Part shown: piece after piece, positions 1-8,314 of the stretch
Numbering within the stretch: position 1 is the first letter of the stretch
How the letters are laid out: each line of letters starts with the position of its first letter
Assembly (NCBI GenBank): GCA_900550295.1
Contig: URRM01000004.1
Coordinates: forward strand, 1-50,270
DNA from: an uncultured bacterium
Lineage (GTDB): Bacteria; Cyanobacteriota; Vampirovibrionia; Gastranaerophilales; Gastranaerophilaceae
Direction of reading: 5' to 3'
Length of the DNA: 50,270 nt
The notes under the pieces: model-generated
What the model saw: the letters and a program-made list of their open reading frames with translations, nothing else
What the model was told of the DNA's origin: nothing
The model's database searches: none
Translations under genes and position numbers: made by a program

Positions 1-22
1 CCGTGGCATTTGCCACGGCGCC
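1..22 (-). terminator. Probable terminator hairpin, cut by the window edge
   Basis: The sequence holds CCGTGGCA and TGCCACGG separated by two bases, a perfect inverted repeat, followed on the plus strand by CGCC. This suggests that the stem continues with GGCG to the left of the window. It lies just past the stop codon of the leftward metallopeptidase gene, so it most likely ends that transcript. The T-tract would be outside the window and cannot be seen. Confidence 0.55.
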
Positions 23-38
23 TTTCTAATTAAAATAA

Positions 39-1763
39 TTATTTCAAAAGCTCTTCTTGAAGAGGAGATTCAACAATACCGTTAAGAGTTTTGTTTACTT
101 CTCTCAAGTTTTTAGCGATTGCTTCATGTTTGTCACTCCATACAAAGTTGTCTTCAATGAATTTTTCAGCAGTTTTCATATCGCCAGAAAGTTGAACTTT
201 AATGATTTCAGTAAGCATTTTCTTTGCTGTTGGAACCATTTTTTCAATGTTAATTGAAATTTTGCCATCGTTACTAACTTCAATAGCGCCTTCTTTTATA
301 AAGTAATGAGATTGCATTACTGTACGAACTCTGTGTGCTTGATTCATTGTTGGTTTTGATTTCAAGAATGAATTTGTACCAAAGTTTACGATAATTTGAG
401 TTTTTTGTTCAGGTGTGTACATTCCAACTTCAACTAAATCGTCTAAGAATGATAAAGAACCCATATCGGCTTTATTTTCTTCAATTATGTTTCTGTATTT
501 ACCTAAACCTGCATCACCGTCTTTTGGTCCAAGAGAGTGAGCGTTTTCGTGTCCGATTGTGAACCAGTGGTCTGCATCTTCATAGTATAATTCGTGGAAT
601 TTAGGATCTAAGATAGCATTTAATCTCTTTTTAATTTTTTCAGGCTGAGAAGTTACTCTGATTTGTCTGTGGTAAACATTTCTTCTTCCTCCACCAATAG
701 TTAATGACAATTTGTCACCATTTGGTAAGTTTTCGGCTAATGTTACACCACCTCTGTAAGCTCCGCCGTCACCAGTTAAAGAAATCAAATCTACGTCTAC
801 CATTGTTTGTTTAGCATCACCTGAAGCAGAAATTGTTTGTGTGTATTGGTCTGCTAATGGCATATGTTCCGCAAGCATTGGCAAATATTTTTTGATTGCT
901 AATAAATCTTCTGTACCCTTTTTATTTACAATACCAACACGGCAACCTAAAGCATCTTTTGATTCAGGTGTAATGCCGGCATCTTTAAGCATTTTATCCA
1001 GTTTTTCATCTTCTAAAACTGTACCTGTCATTCTATCTGCATATTGTTCTCTTGTAATTGTATATTCAAGAGGTGTATCTTGTAATGTTGCCCATTTTTT
1101 GTCTGCATAAGCATCTAACATAGGATCTGCAGTTCTTAAAGCTTTTGCTTGAAGTTCTAAGTATTCATTAAAATCAGTGTTTGTAGAAGTTTTTGCTGCT
1201 TCTTCTAATTCATCTGCAATTTCCATAAATTCTTTTTTGAATTTATCACAGTAATCAATAGCCTTTAATTTATCGCCATCACGTTCTACGATAGAACGCT
1301 GGTTAAGGATTTTTGCAACTTCATCTTTTTCTCCGTTTTCAAGCATTTTGATTAATATACTGTGAAATTCTTCTTTAGTTAAATCTGCAGGATAAAAAGC
1401 TTTTCCTGCTAATTCTTTTTCACCTTTTGCTAAAATTACCATATTTGTTTCTGTATCAATACCGGAAATGCCTTTTTGAGCAGTAAATAATTTTAAAGTC
1501 ATTTCAGCATTTTTATCTGTTTTGGCATTTTCTTCTAAGAATTTTCTGAATTCTAAGTTTTTTGTATTGTCCATCATCATAAACACATCGTCAAAAATTT
1601 TAGCTGTTTTTACTAAATGTTTAACTGCTTTTTTGTCGCCTTCTGCAAGTTCTAAATATTCTTTTGCATCAGGTTTTAAAAGAACTTTTGGTGCTAAATA
1701 ATCTTTATTAGTTCTTTTTTCTAATTCTTTTGTTGATAGATTCAATTCAAATTTTTCTGTCAT
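39..1763 (-). CDS. M49-like (dipeptidyl peptidase III-like) zinc metallopeptidase
   Basis: The 574-residue protein has no signal peptide or membrane segment and should be cytoplasmic. A zinc-site motif HENAH lies at residues 405-409, followed about 20 residues later by EENKAD at 428-433. Together these match the HExxH plus EE-x-KAD arrangement of the M49 dipeptidyl peptidase III group, including the NUDIX-linked bacterial and plant branch, where the second motif supplies the third zinc ligand (E428 or E429 here). Classical M49 enzymes have an HExxGH motif with one extra residue; this one has the shorter HExxH. The family removes dipeptides from peptide N-termini; the substrate here is unknown. 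The ATG has an AAGG about 9 bases upstream, and a TATAAT lies at 1799-1804. It is transcribed away from the glutaredoxin gene. The N-terminal 270 residues are charged, helical-looking and unrecognised. Confidence 0.7.
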   Translation of the reverse strand: MTEKFELNLSTKELEKRTNKDYLAPKVLLKPDAKEYLELAEGDKKAVKHLVKTAKIFDDVFMMMDNTKNLEFRKFLEENAKTDKNAEMTLKLFTAQKGISGIDTETNMVILAKGEKELAGKAFYPADLTKEEFHSILIKMLENGEKDEVAKILNQRSIVERDGDKLKAIDYCDKFKKEFMEIADELEEAAKTSTNTDFNEYLELQAKALRTADPMLDAYADKKWATLQDTPLEYTITREQYADRMTGTVLEDEKLDKMLKDAGITPESKDALGCRVGIVNKKGTEDLLAIKKYLPMLAEHMPLADQYTQTISASGDAKQTMVDVDLISLTGDGGAYRGGVTLAENLPNGDKLSLTIGGGRRNVYHRQIRVTSQPEKIKKRLNAILDPKFHELYYEDADHWFTIGHENAHSLGPKDGDAGLGKYRNIIEENKADMGSLSFLDDLVEVGMYTPEQKTQIIVNFGTNSFLKSKPTMNQAHRVRTVMQSHYFIKEGAIEVSNDGKISINIEKMVPTAKKMLTEIIKVQLSGDMKTAEKFIEDNFVWSDKHEAIAKNLREVNKTLNGIVESPLQEELLK

Positions 1764-1917
1764 ATTTTTATACCTTATTTTATTGTATTTGCACGATTAT
1801 TATACTACCAATTTAGTGCTTTTTATAGTGTTCTTTAGTTTTTTTTAATATTTTTACCCTACAAGAGAATAGTTTTTTTATTTATAGCTTTTTAAAATGT
1901 TCAAAAAAGGAGAATTT

Positions 1918-2145
1918 ATGCTAAATATTTTTATATTGCCTACGTGCCCTTATTGTAAGAAAGTCATTGATTATTTAAAAACAACAAATTTGAAATATAA
2001 ATTGTTGGATATAGATGACACTCATTATTATGATGAACTAATTCAACTTGGTGGAAAACGTCAGGTACCGTTTTTGTTTGATAATGACAAAAATGTTATG
2101 ATGTATGAATCAGACGACATAATTGAATATCTAAAAACATTGTAA
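1918..2145 (+). CDS. Glutaredoxin family protein
   Basis: This is a 75-residue thioredoxin-fold protein. The redox motif CPYC is at residues 10-13, the cis-proline loop QVP at 49-51, and a glutathione-binding-type ESDDI at 64-68. Glutaredoxins reduce disulfides or glutathione adducts using glutathione or a dedicated reductase. I start at the second in-frame ATG (1918) because AAAGGAG lies at a normal distance before it. The upstream ATG at 1897 would add seven residues and place the ribosome-binding site inside the gene. It stands alone, divergent from the metallopeptidase, and is slightly short for the family (usually 75-90 residues) but complete. Confidence 0.85.
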   Translation: MLNIFILPTCPYCKKVIDYLKTTNLKYKLLDIDDTHYYDELIQLGGKRQVPFLFDNDKNVMMYESDDIIEYLKTL

Positions 2146-2242
2146 TTTTAAGTTTTTTATCAATTTCTGAAATTTGCGCAATTTAAAGTCTTTACATGTT
2201 TTATAACCATGTCGAACTATGACATTTAGGAGAAAATAGACT

Positions 2243-3181
2243 ATGGTAGATATTCAAATTGGTAAAAAACAAGGTCTTACGCAAGCAGTAGCTACAAAAT
2301 TGGGCTTGAGTAAAGATGAATGTAAAAAGATAGATGTTTCCGTTTGGCAACAAGTTGTTAAAGAAATAGACAATGAACAACAAAACATAAATCAACACAA
2401 CAAAGCAAACCCAAATGATCCGAAAGCAAGTATCTTTACGGGTGGTAATGATGTGTCAACAATTAATCAACAAGAAAATTGGAAAACAAACTTTAAAACA
2501 AAAGAAGGTTCGTTCTCATTGAGTGATGAATCTTGGAATAAAATTTCAGGACTTTTAGGCAAACCTGTAGAAAAGAAAGAAGACAAAAAAACAGAAGAAA
2601 AACCTGTAGAAACTAAACCGGAGGCTAAAAAAGCAGAAGGCAAAGTTTTAAAACGTTCTGTTGACGGTGAAAAAACTCAAATTGTTGTCAAAAAAGATGA
2701 ACACGGTAGAAAAGTTCGTCATGAATTGAATGCAGACGGAACAGAAGGTGACTCTTTAGCCGCAACAAAAACTTTTGGCAAAAATAAATATATTTCAGGA
2801 GATTTTCCTCCACAAACAAGAATTTATGAAAGAACAGTAAACGGACAAAAAGATGTTCAAATAGGTGTTTTCAAAGATGATGACGGAAACAAAGTCAGAA
2901 AACTTGTTGTAAAAGATGAGAAAACAGGTAAACCAACTTTAGGTGAAACTCTTGTTCCGGTTAAGACTTTTGGTAAAAATACTTATATAACACAATCTCA
3001 ATTTGATGCACAAGTTAGACAAGATTTAGGATTAAAAGGTGATCAAAAAGTTCCCAAAAATATAGATGCGGAATATAGTCACGGCACAATTAAATATCTA
3101 GAAAATGGAAAAACGGTTACAAAAGACTATGTTAAGTCTTTAATAAATGCAGAAGATAGCAAAAAAACAGATAAAAAATAA
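2243..3181 (+). CDS. Hypothetical protein with Lys/Glu-rich linker and two internal repeats
   Basis: The function is not recognised. The 312 residues divide into three parts. The N-terminal region (1-106) is soluble and Gln/Asn-rich. Residues 107-133 form a Lys/Glu/Pro-rich linker. The C-terminal part holds two copies of a roughly 55-60 residue unit, at about 134-188 and 193-253. Each copy runs from an R-x-V-(D/N)-G start, through a charged beta-like stretch, to a shared (K/V)TFGKN-x-YI ending. A shorter, degenerate third copy may follow at about 276-300. There is no signal peptide or transmembrane segment. An AGGAG lies about 10 bases before the ATG, and a strong terminator follows the stop, so it is a single-gene unit. 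The repeats could be small binding domains, but this is only a guess. Confidence 0.75.
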   Translation: MVDIQIGKKQGLTQAVATKLGLSKDECKKIDVSVWQQVVKEIDNEQQNINQHNKANPNDPKASIFTGGNDVSTINQQENWKTNFKTKEGSFSLSDESWNKISGLLGKPVEKKEDKKTEEKPVETKPEAKKAEGKVLKRSVDGEKTQIVVKKDEHGRKVRHELNADGTEGDSLAATKTFGKNKYISGDFPPQTRIYERTVNGQKDVQIGVFKDDDGNKVRKLVVKDEKTGKPTLGETLVPVKTFGKNTYITQSQFDAQVRQDLGLKGDQKVPKNIDAEYSHGTIKYLENGKTVTKDYVKSLINAEDSKKTDKK

Positions 3182-3187
3182 ATTCAT

Positions 3188-3228
3188 AAATGCGGTTAAA
3201 CTTTTTAAAAGTTTAACCGCATTTTTTT
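3188..3228 (+). terminator. Rho-independent terminator after the repeat protein
   Basis: A 14-bp stem (AAATGCGGTTAAAC with GTTTAACCGCATTT) closes on an AT-only loop that can extend the stem further, and a run of seven Ts follows immediately. It starts 6 bases after the stop codon at 3181. Confidence 0.9.
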
Positions 3229-3320
3229 AATATCCTCTTTTTAAATGATGATATATTATAGTTTTCCTTTAGAATAATAGTGTAGTAAGATTATAAAAGA
3301 CCACATTTTGGACTTGAGAG

Positions 3321-4145
3321 ATGGCAGAGGAATTTTACAATAGTTATTATAACAACATAAAAAGACTTTCTGACCAAGAATTAGAAGCATTATGGAAGGA
3401 ATACTTTCAAAATCGTTCTAATAAAAAGGTTAGAGATACTTTGATTGTTCAATATATTTACTTAACTCGATACGTAGTAGGTCGTGTTAAGGTTTCTTTG
3501 CCTCCAACATTCTCTGTTGAAGATATTTCAAGCTACGGTGTAGAAGGTTTGATTGATGCAATCGAAAAATACACTCCGGACAAGGGCGCTCGTTTTGAAA
3601 CATACGCTTTGATGAGAATTCGTGGTAATATTATCGACAAAATTCGTTCTCAAGACTTCTTACCAAGAAGTGCAAGACGAAAAATTAAAGATGTAAAACA
3701 AGCACAAGAACAGCTACGTCAAAAATTTGGCAGACCTGCTACAACACTTGAAGTAGCAGATTTCTTGGGTATGGAACCTCAAAGGATTGACCAAATTCTT
3801 GCAGAAGATACTTCAATAGGCTCTATTTACGAAAAAAGAGGAACTTCTGATGACAGTGTGGCAATTATTGATACAATTCAAGATGAAAGTCGTTTAACTC
3901 CGGCAGAAGCAATGGAAGAAAAAGACGTTAAATCTGAATTGGAAACAGCATTGAAACGTTTGCCTGAACGTGAACGTATGATAATGGTTCTTTACTACCA
4001 TGAAAATATGACATTAAAAGAAATTGGTGACACTATTGAAGTTTCTGAATCTCGTGTTTGTCAACTTCACGCTCAAGCAATCATGAAATTGAAAAACATT
4101 TTGTCAGAAAACCGTGTTGAACGTTTGCAAAGGACAATCGTTTAA
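3321..4145 (+). CDS. fliA: FliA/WhiG-family RNA polymerase sigma factor (sigma-28 type)
   Basis: The 274-residue protein has the full group 3 sigma layout. Region 2 spans about 35-108 and includes the EDISSYGVEGLIDAIEKY and RFETYALMRIRGNIID stretches. Region 3, about 112-190, starts with the typical LPRSARRK. Region 4, about 215-265, contains LPERERMIMVLYYHENMTLK, the helix-turn-helix that reads the -35 element. In well-studied bacteria this family drives late flagellar genes (FliA) or development (WhiG). No flagellar, chemotaxis or anti-sigma gene is in the window, so the regulon cannot be inferred and the symbol marks the family only. The ATG is preceded by a weak GAGAG close to the start, and a TATAAA lies about 24 bases upstream. 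Its stop abuts that of the convergent HAD gene with no gap. Confidence 0.85.
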   Translation: MAEEFYNSYYNNIKRLSDQELEALWKEYFQNRSNKKVRDTLIVQYIYLTRYVVGRVKVSLPPTFSVEDISSYGVEGLIDAIEKYTPDKGARFETYALMRIRGNIIDKIRSQDFLPRSARRKIKDVKQAQEQLRQKFGRPATTLEVADFLGMEPQRIDQILAEDTSIGSIYEKRGTSDDSVAIIDTIQDESRLTPAEAMEEKDVKSELETALKRLPERERMIMVLYYHENMTLKEIGDTIEVSESRVCQLHAQAIMKLKNILSENRVERLQRTIV

Positions 4146-4814
4146 TTAAACATTTAAGTATTTTTCTGCACCAATAAAGTTTTTAGCAACTGCATAAACT
4201 TCATCTTTATGTTGGAAAGATTCTGGATTGTCATTTATTGCGATTAGCCTTCCGATATGAGCGCCATTTGCGGCACGAATACCGGAATATGAATCTTCAA
4301 AAACAAGAGTTTGAGCTGGATTTAATTTTAATATATCTAATGCTTTTAAGTATATTGCCGGATCTGGTTTGCCTGCAATTTTGTAATCATCATATACAAT
4401 TTTATCTACGTCAAACCACTTGTCTAAGTGGAAGGTTTCAATAAAGAAATCTACATTTGTTTTTTCGCTACCTGTTGCGATTGTATGTGGAATATTTTTT
4501 TCACAAATATAATCGAAGAATTTTTCTGCGCCGTCTACAAGTTTTATGTTCTCAGGATTTTTTAGCACCATTTCACGGTAATAAGCTTCTTTTTCATTTG
4601 CCCATTTTAAACATTCTTCCGGAGTTGGTTTTCTGCCAATAGCATAGGTTATAATCTCTTCATTTGAACGTCCAAACATGTATTTGTGCATTTCTTCATC
4701 AGAAAAAGGAGTTCCTCTAAGTTTTGCAGAGAAATCTCTCCAAGCATCCTCATGAAGTTTAGAGTCTTGAAACAATGTTCCGTTAAAATCAAAAATAATA
4801 CCCTTTATTTTCAT
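4146..4814 (-). CDS. HAD-superfamily hydrolase, beta-phosphoglucomutase-like
   Basis: This 222-residue subfamily IA HAD protein should be a cytosolic phosphatase or phosphomutase. Motif I is FDFNGTLF with the nucleophile Asp at residue 9. Residue 11, normally the acid/base Asp of the DxD motif, is Asn here. Motif II is TGS at 114-116, motif III Lys is at 149 in GKPDP, and the magnesium-binding motif IV is ED at 173-174. A helical cap domain occupies about residues 15-85. The Asn at the second position occurs in some HAD lineages and may change the reaction away from simple phosphomonoester hydrolysis. AAGGGA precedes the ATG. The substrate is unknown. Confidence 0.8.
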   Translation of the reverse strand: MKIKGIIFDFNGTLFQDSKLHEDAWRDFSAKLRGTPFSDEEMHKYMFGRSNEEIITYAIGRKPTPEECLKWANEKEAYYREMVLKNPENIKLVDGAEKFFDYICEKNIPHTIATGSEKTNVDFFIETFHLDKWFDVDKIVYDDYKIAGKPDPAIYLKALDILKLNPAQTLVFEDSYSGIRAANGAHIGRLIAINDNPESFQHKDEVYAVAKNFIGAEKYLNV

Positions 4815-4844
4815 TTTTAATATCCCTTTTTTGTAATAGTAGTA

Positions 4845-4880
4845 ATAAGGCGGAGCTTTTATTTAAAAGCTCCGCCTTAT
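4845..4880 (-). terminator. Intergenic hairpin, probable terminator
   Basis: A perfect 16-bp stem (ATAAGGCGGAGCTTTT with its complement) has a 4-base ATTT loop. It lies between two leftward genes, downstream of the coiled-coil protein gene and upstream of the HAD gene. No long T-run follows on the minus strand, so termination may be inefficient or the hairpin may act as a processing or stability element. Its GGCGGAGC core recurs in the hairpin at 16504. Confidence 0.6.
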
Positions 4881-4902
4881 GTAAAAATTTTAAACTTAAA
4901 AA

Positions 4903-5484
4903 TTAGTTGTCAGTGTTAATAAATAAGCTTACTAATTCGTTTAAGTTGTTATATTGTTTTTTGTAGCTTTGAGCTTGTTCTTCAAGTGTTACAATTTGTC
5001 TTTTGTATTCAGAAATTGTAGCTTGGCATTCTTTTGTTGATGCACTCAATTGTTCTTGAAGTTGTTGAGCTTCTTGAAGAACGCTCTTCATTGAAATTCC
5101 TAATGCTTCCATAGTTTGTTTAATGATTTGTGCACCTGTTTGACGAGTTACACCTGATGGAAGTTTTGCGATTAATTTTTTCAAAACAGCAACGTTGTTT
5201 GGAACTTCAAAGTTGTATAAATCGTTAGCATAATTTTCAACAACAGCGTGTTGGAAATCATCATCCATATTGTTTTCAAAATCACTGCTTGGTTTCATAG
5301 AACTATCAAATTTTTCAGTTGAAGGTTCTTCTTCGTCTGCAAATGTAGGCATTACATCATCTTGAGTTTCTGTAGTGTCTAATTCAACAGTGTCTTCTTT
5401 TACTTCTAAAACATCGTCTTCTGTGTCAGCTTTTAAAGCATCTACAATGTTTTTACCGGTATCTAAATCAAAATTTTCTGACAT
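4903..5484 (-). CDS. Hypothetical acidic protein with C-terminal coiled coil
   Basis: No family is recognised in this 193-residue protein. Residues 1-85 are strongly acidic and low in complexity, probably disordered. Residues 86-130 look like a small helical domain with Gly-Val-Thr-Arg and a GAQIIKQTMEALG stretch. Residues 130-185 are Gln/Glu/Lys-rich with heptad-like spacing, which suggests a coiled coil. There is no signal peptide or membrane segment. A clear AAGAGGA lies before the ATG. The composition would fit a cytoplasmic adaptor or assembly factor, but nothing in the neighbourhood supports a specific role. Confidence 0.65.
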   Translation of the reverse strand: MSENFDLDTGKNIVDALKADTEDDVLEVKEDTVELDTTETQDDVMPTFADEEEPSTEKFDSSMKPSSDFENNMDDDFQHAVVENYANDLYNFEVPNNVAVLKKLIAKLPSGVTRQTGAQIIKQTMEALGISMKSVLQEAQQLQEQLSASTKECQATISEYKRQIVTLEEQAQSYKKQYNNLNELVSLFINTDN

Positions 5485-5636
5485 ATTATCCTCTTTTTAT
5501 AATCTTATATATAAGTTACCAACATAATAGCAAAAAAAAGTTTTTTTTACAATACTTTAATTTACTAATTTTAGAAAAATCATCCTTTTAATGCACTTTC
5601 GTCGGGTTTAATCTTTTGTGATACACTGGATTTGTT

Positions 5637-7100
5637 ATGATTAGCAATTTAAAGAAAAATATATACTGGATTTTACTAAGTTTTGTAGTTTTTTTAGGAT
5701 TTGTATTAAGGCTGAAGGGGTTGACAGCAAATCCTTCTATGTGGCATGATGAATGCGCCTTAGCTTGGAATATTTTAGAAAAAAACTATGTAGAATTATT
5801 TGGAAAATTAAGATTTTTGCAAGTTGCACCGCCGATGTTTTTGATTGTTTCAAAGCTTTTGGTAAGTATTTTTCACGTAAAAAATCATATTTTTGCGTGC
5901 GATTTTGTTTTAAGATTAATTCCGTTTTTCTTTGGATCTTTATCAATAGTGATGTTTTATTTTGTTTGTAAAAGCCTCTTTAAATCAAAATGGACAACTC
6001 TTATTGCAATTTTGTTATTTTGTTTAAATCCTGTTTTAATCAATTATAGCTTTGAATTTAAACCATATATTTTGGATGTTTTTTGTACATTAAGCGCTTT
6101 ATGGATATTTTTGAATACAGATTTCCAAAAGAATTCTACAAAGAAAATTTTGATTTACGGATGCATTCTTGCAATTTTACCGTGGTTTTCTTTTATGTCT
6201 ACAATAGTTATTTTTGCCGGATTTATGGCACTTAGTTTTAAACGTGAAAATCCAAAAAATTTCTTTTTAATGTTTGTGCCAATATTTTTGAGTGCGTTTT
6301 TGTATTTGAAAATATATGTTTTAAACATTTATTCTCAATGTTCAGCCGGAATGATTGGTTTTTGGAAGAATGAATTTGTAAAAAGGGATTTGTCAAACCT
6401 TACTCAATTGAATATGGAAAATTTGCATTATTTTTTCTCAAATTTGCCGTTATTTTCTTGTACACTACTTTCATTGCTAATGTTTGTCGGTTTAATTTTA
6501 ATGTTTAAGGATAGAAATTGGCGATTTATTCTGATTTCTGTATTAACTCAAGCCTCATTGATAATTGCTTCAATTTTGCATGTTTACCCGTATTCAAGAC
6601 GCTTGATAATATTTTTAATTCCATTTATTTTGATTTTTTCGGTAAAAATTTTTGATATAAAAAACAAAATTTTGGCAGGAATTTTATTAACTTTAATTAT
6701 TATTCCTCATTTGCTTTTTACAGTAAATTTTGTAAAAATACAAAACCTTAACAAAGGTGATTTTGCAAGAGAAATGATGATAAAAATGACAGAGGAAATA
6801 ACTCCTGATGAAACTATTGTTATAAATGAGTCATCAAATGCGGAATTTTGTTATTATAACTTATTTTTTAATTTGAAGCATAACAAGGTGTTTTTAAAAC
6901 CTCAAAATAAATCAGAAATAGCCATAAATACTGCGTTAAATAAACTCACAAAAGGCAAATATTGGTTTTATATGCCATATGATTACAATCCAAACCAAAA
7001 TGAAATAAAAACGATGTCCGAATGGGCCAAAGCTCACGCAAATGTTGATATTAAGGTTCAAGCGACACAAAGCACCTTAATAAGATTATCTCTTGATTAA
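5637..7100 (+). CDS. GT-C fold membrane glycosyltransferase, GT39/PMT-like
   Basis: The 487-residue polytopic protein has about ten hydrophobic segments and a soluble C-terminal tail from about residue 385. The first membrane helix (9-27) is followed by the loop motif WHDE at residues 36-39. In the ArnT/protein O-mannosyltransferase-like (PMT_2) family this loop carries the catalytic acidic residue that acts on a polyprenyl-phosphate sugar donor. The likely job is transfer of a sugar from a lipid carrier to a lipid or protein on the outer face of the inner membrane. A second protein with the same layout lies at 14206-15873. No good ribosome-binding site is seen; an extended -10-like TGATACACT ends 9 bases before the ATG. 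Donor and acceptor are unknown. Confidence 0.75.
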   Translation: MISNLKKNIYWILLSFVVFLGFVLRLKGLTANPSMWHDECALAWNILEKNYVELFGKLRFLQVAPPMFLIVSKLLVSIFHVKNHIFACDFVLRLIPFFFGSLSIVMFYFVCKSLFKSKWTTLIAILLFCLNPVLINYSFEFKPYILDVFCTLSALWIFLNTDFQKNSTKKILIYGCILAILPWFSFMSTIVIFAGFMALSFKRENPKNFFLMFVPIFLSAFLYLKIYVLNIYSQCSAGMIGFWKNEFVKRDLSNLTQLNMENLHYFFSNLPLFSCTLLSLLMFVGLILMFKDRNWRFILISVLTQASLIIASILHVYPYSRRLIIFLIPFILIFSVKIFDIKNKILAGILLTLIIIPHLLFTVNFVKIQNLNKGDFAREMMIKMTEEITPDETIVINESSNAEFCYYNLFFNLKHNKVFLKPQNKSEIAINTALNKLTKGKYWFYMPYDYNPNQNEIKTMSEWAKAHANVDIKVQATQSTLIRLSLD

Positions 7101-7128
7101 GGTGAAAATTTCAATTTTAAATCAGATG

Positions 7129-7515
7129 TCATTCGTCATCTTCGTCAATGTAGTGATTTTCTAAGAGTTCTTTGCGTCGACCTTTGGTTTTTGCATAAAA
7201 TTCTTTTTCATCAAATTTTTCGTCATCGTCGTCGCTATCGTCCAATCGAGTTGGTCGTTTTTTTGTGTTAATCACGCCGGCAACGTTAATCATTGCCAGA
7301 GAGTTTAGGGTTGCACGGAGTTGAGCACTTCGGTCGGTAAATTGCATTTTCGACTCTTTAAGAGCTTCTTCCTCTTGTTTGTCCCTGCGAGAGTATTCGT
7401 TACCTTGTCCCATTTTATCATCAGAGAGGTTTGCTGCCGTACCGGAAATATCCCCACTCTTGAAGTTAAAAGAGCCACCGATTCCGTAAAATCCTGCAGA
7501 TCTGTTATCTACCAT
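7129..7515 (-). CDS. Hypothetical small acidic protein
   Basis: The 128-residue protein belongs to no family I recognise. The N-terminus is Gly/Ser/Asn-rich, the middle (about 40-75) is charged and helical with many Arg, Lys, Glu and Gln, and the C-terminal 40 residues are very acidic with an Asp run at about 93-97. No signal peptide or membrane segment is present. An AAGG lies before the ATG. It is convergent with the glycosyltransferase gene, 28 bases apart. The skewed composition and biased sequence still look like a real gene because the opposing frames give no better candidate. Confidence 0.55.
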   Translation of the reverse strand: MVDNRSAGFYGIGGSFNFKSGDISGTAANLSDDKMGQGNEYSRRDKQEEEALKESKMQFTDRSAQLRATLNSLAMINVAGVINTKKRPTRLDDSDDDDEKFDEKEFYAKTKGRRKELLENHYIDEDDE

Positions 7516-7572
7516 TTTGGATACCTTATATTCCTTATTTATTCATGTTTCTAGTGCTTAAAATCCCGTAAA

Positions 7573-7612
7573 TACATGGCTTTTAAGCTACAAGCCATAA
7601 GCTTGCATGTAT
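7573..7612. other. Imperfect inverted repeat in a 220-bp gap
   Basis: ATACATG at 7573-7579 faces CATGTAT at 7606-7612, with partly pairing GCTT and AAGC segments between. It sits between the start of the acidic protein gene and the end of tsaC. Nothing else recognisable was seen in 7516-7735. It could be a weak terminator for the tsaC unit or an operator. Confidence 0.3.
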
Positions 7613-7735
7613 ACAAAGCCTGTAATAAATTTTTTTGCTACCATGACTTTTTAACTGTTTACAATTTGTTACAATTGGATAGCTAGAGGTTTTGAGATTT
7701 AGCTAAAATATAAAAATTTAACAACTTTTTAATTT

Positions 7736-8314
7736 CTAACCTTCTAGAATAATATCACCCTGACGGAAAATTTTTATACTATCAGGAAAAATTCCGGCAA
7801 CAGTAGAAGCGTGTCCTTGAGCTTTTTCACCGTAATCTTCAACTACTAAATCGACTTTGTCACCAATATATTTAACTGCTTCGTCATATGTTAATGCAGG
7901 AGGTTCGTTTGATAAATTTGCACTTGTTGTTGCTAAAACATTTCCCTCTATGCAAGAACAAATTTCTGCAAAAACTTTGTTATCCGGAACTCTTATACCA
8001 ACTGTATTTAAACCACTTGTAATATAATCAGGAGTAAGCTCTGATTTTTCTACAACAAGTGTTAATGCTCCGGCAAAATATTTTTTAACCAAACCTTCTG
8101 CTTTATCATTTAATGGTTTTACAAACCTGCGTAAAGGTTTAATGTCATTAGACATCAAAATTAAAGGTTTTTTGCTATCTCTGTGCTTAATTTCATAGAT
8201 TTTTTCGACAGCTTTTTTAGATGTTGGTAAACATCCTAAACCCCAAACAGTATCTGTTACAAAAGCAATAACGCCATCATTTTCAAGAATGTTTTTAATT
8301 TTTTGATTGTCCAT
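7736..8314 (-). CDS. tsaC: L-threonylcarbamoyladenylate synthase
   Basis: This enzyme makes threonylcarbamoyl-AMP from threonine, bicarbonate and ATP, the first step of the universal t6A37 tRNA modification. The 192-residue protein is a YrdC/Sua5 domain without the Sua5 C-terminal extension. Visible motifs are TDTVWGLG (20-27), the K-x-R-x-SK nucleotide-binding motif (K43, R45, S47, K48) and TTSAN (129-133). It is the last gene of a leftward unit after murJ, whose stop overlaps its ATG (TAATG). The mtaB gene, whose product adds methylthio to t6A, is also in this window. No strong terminator follows. Confidence 0.92.
   Translation of the reverse strand: MDNQKIKNILENDGVIAFVTDTVWGLGCLPTSKKAVEKIYEIKHRDSKKPLILMSNDIKPLRRFVKPLNDKAEGLVKKYFAGALTLVVEKSELTPDYITSGLNTVGIRVPDNKVFAEICSCIEGNVLATTSANLSNEPPALTYDEAVKYIGDKVDLVVEDYGEKAQGHASTVAGIFPDSIKIFRQGDIILEG

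Noticed and set aside
841..1110. 89-residue open frame on the plus strand inside the metallopeptidase gene
   Set aside because: It is antisense to a convincing gene, has no ribosome-binding site and its composition is that of a reverse-frame shadow.
4143..4148. Abutting stop codons of the sigma factor and HAD genes, and the shared TTAA stop of the EamA and ClC genes at 47411-47414
   Set aside because: Abutting or palindromic stop codons are common at convergent gene ends in AT-rich genomes and need no special explanation.
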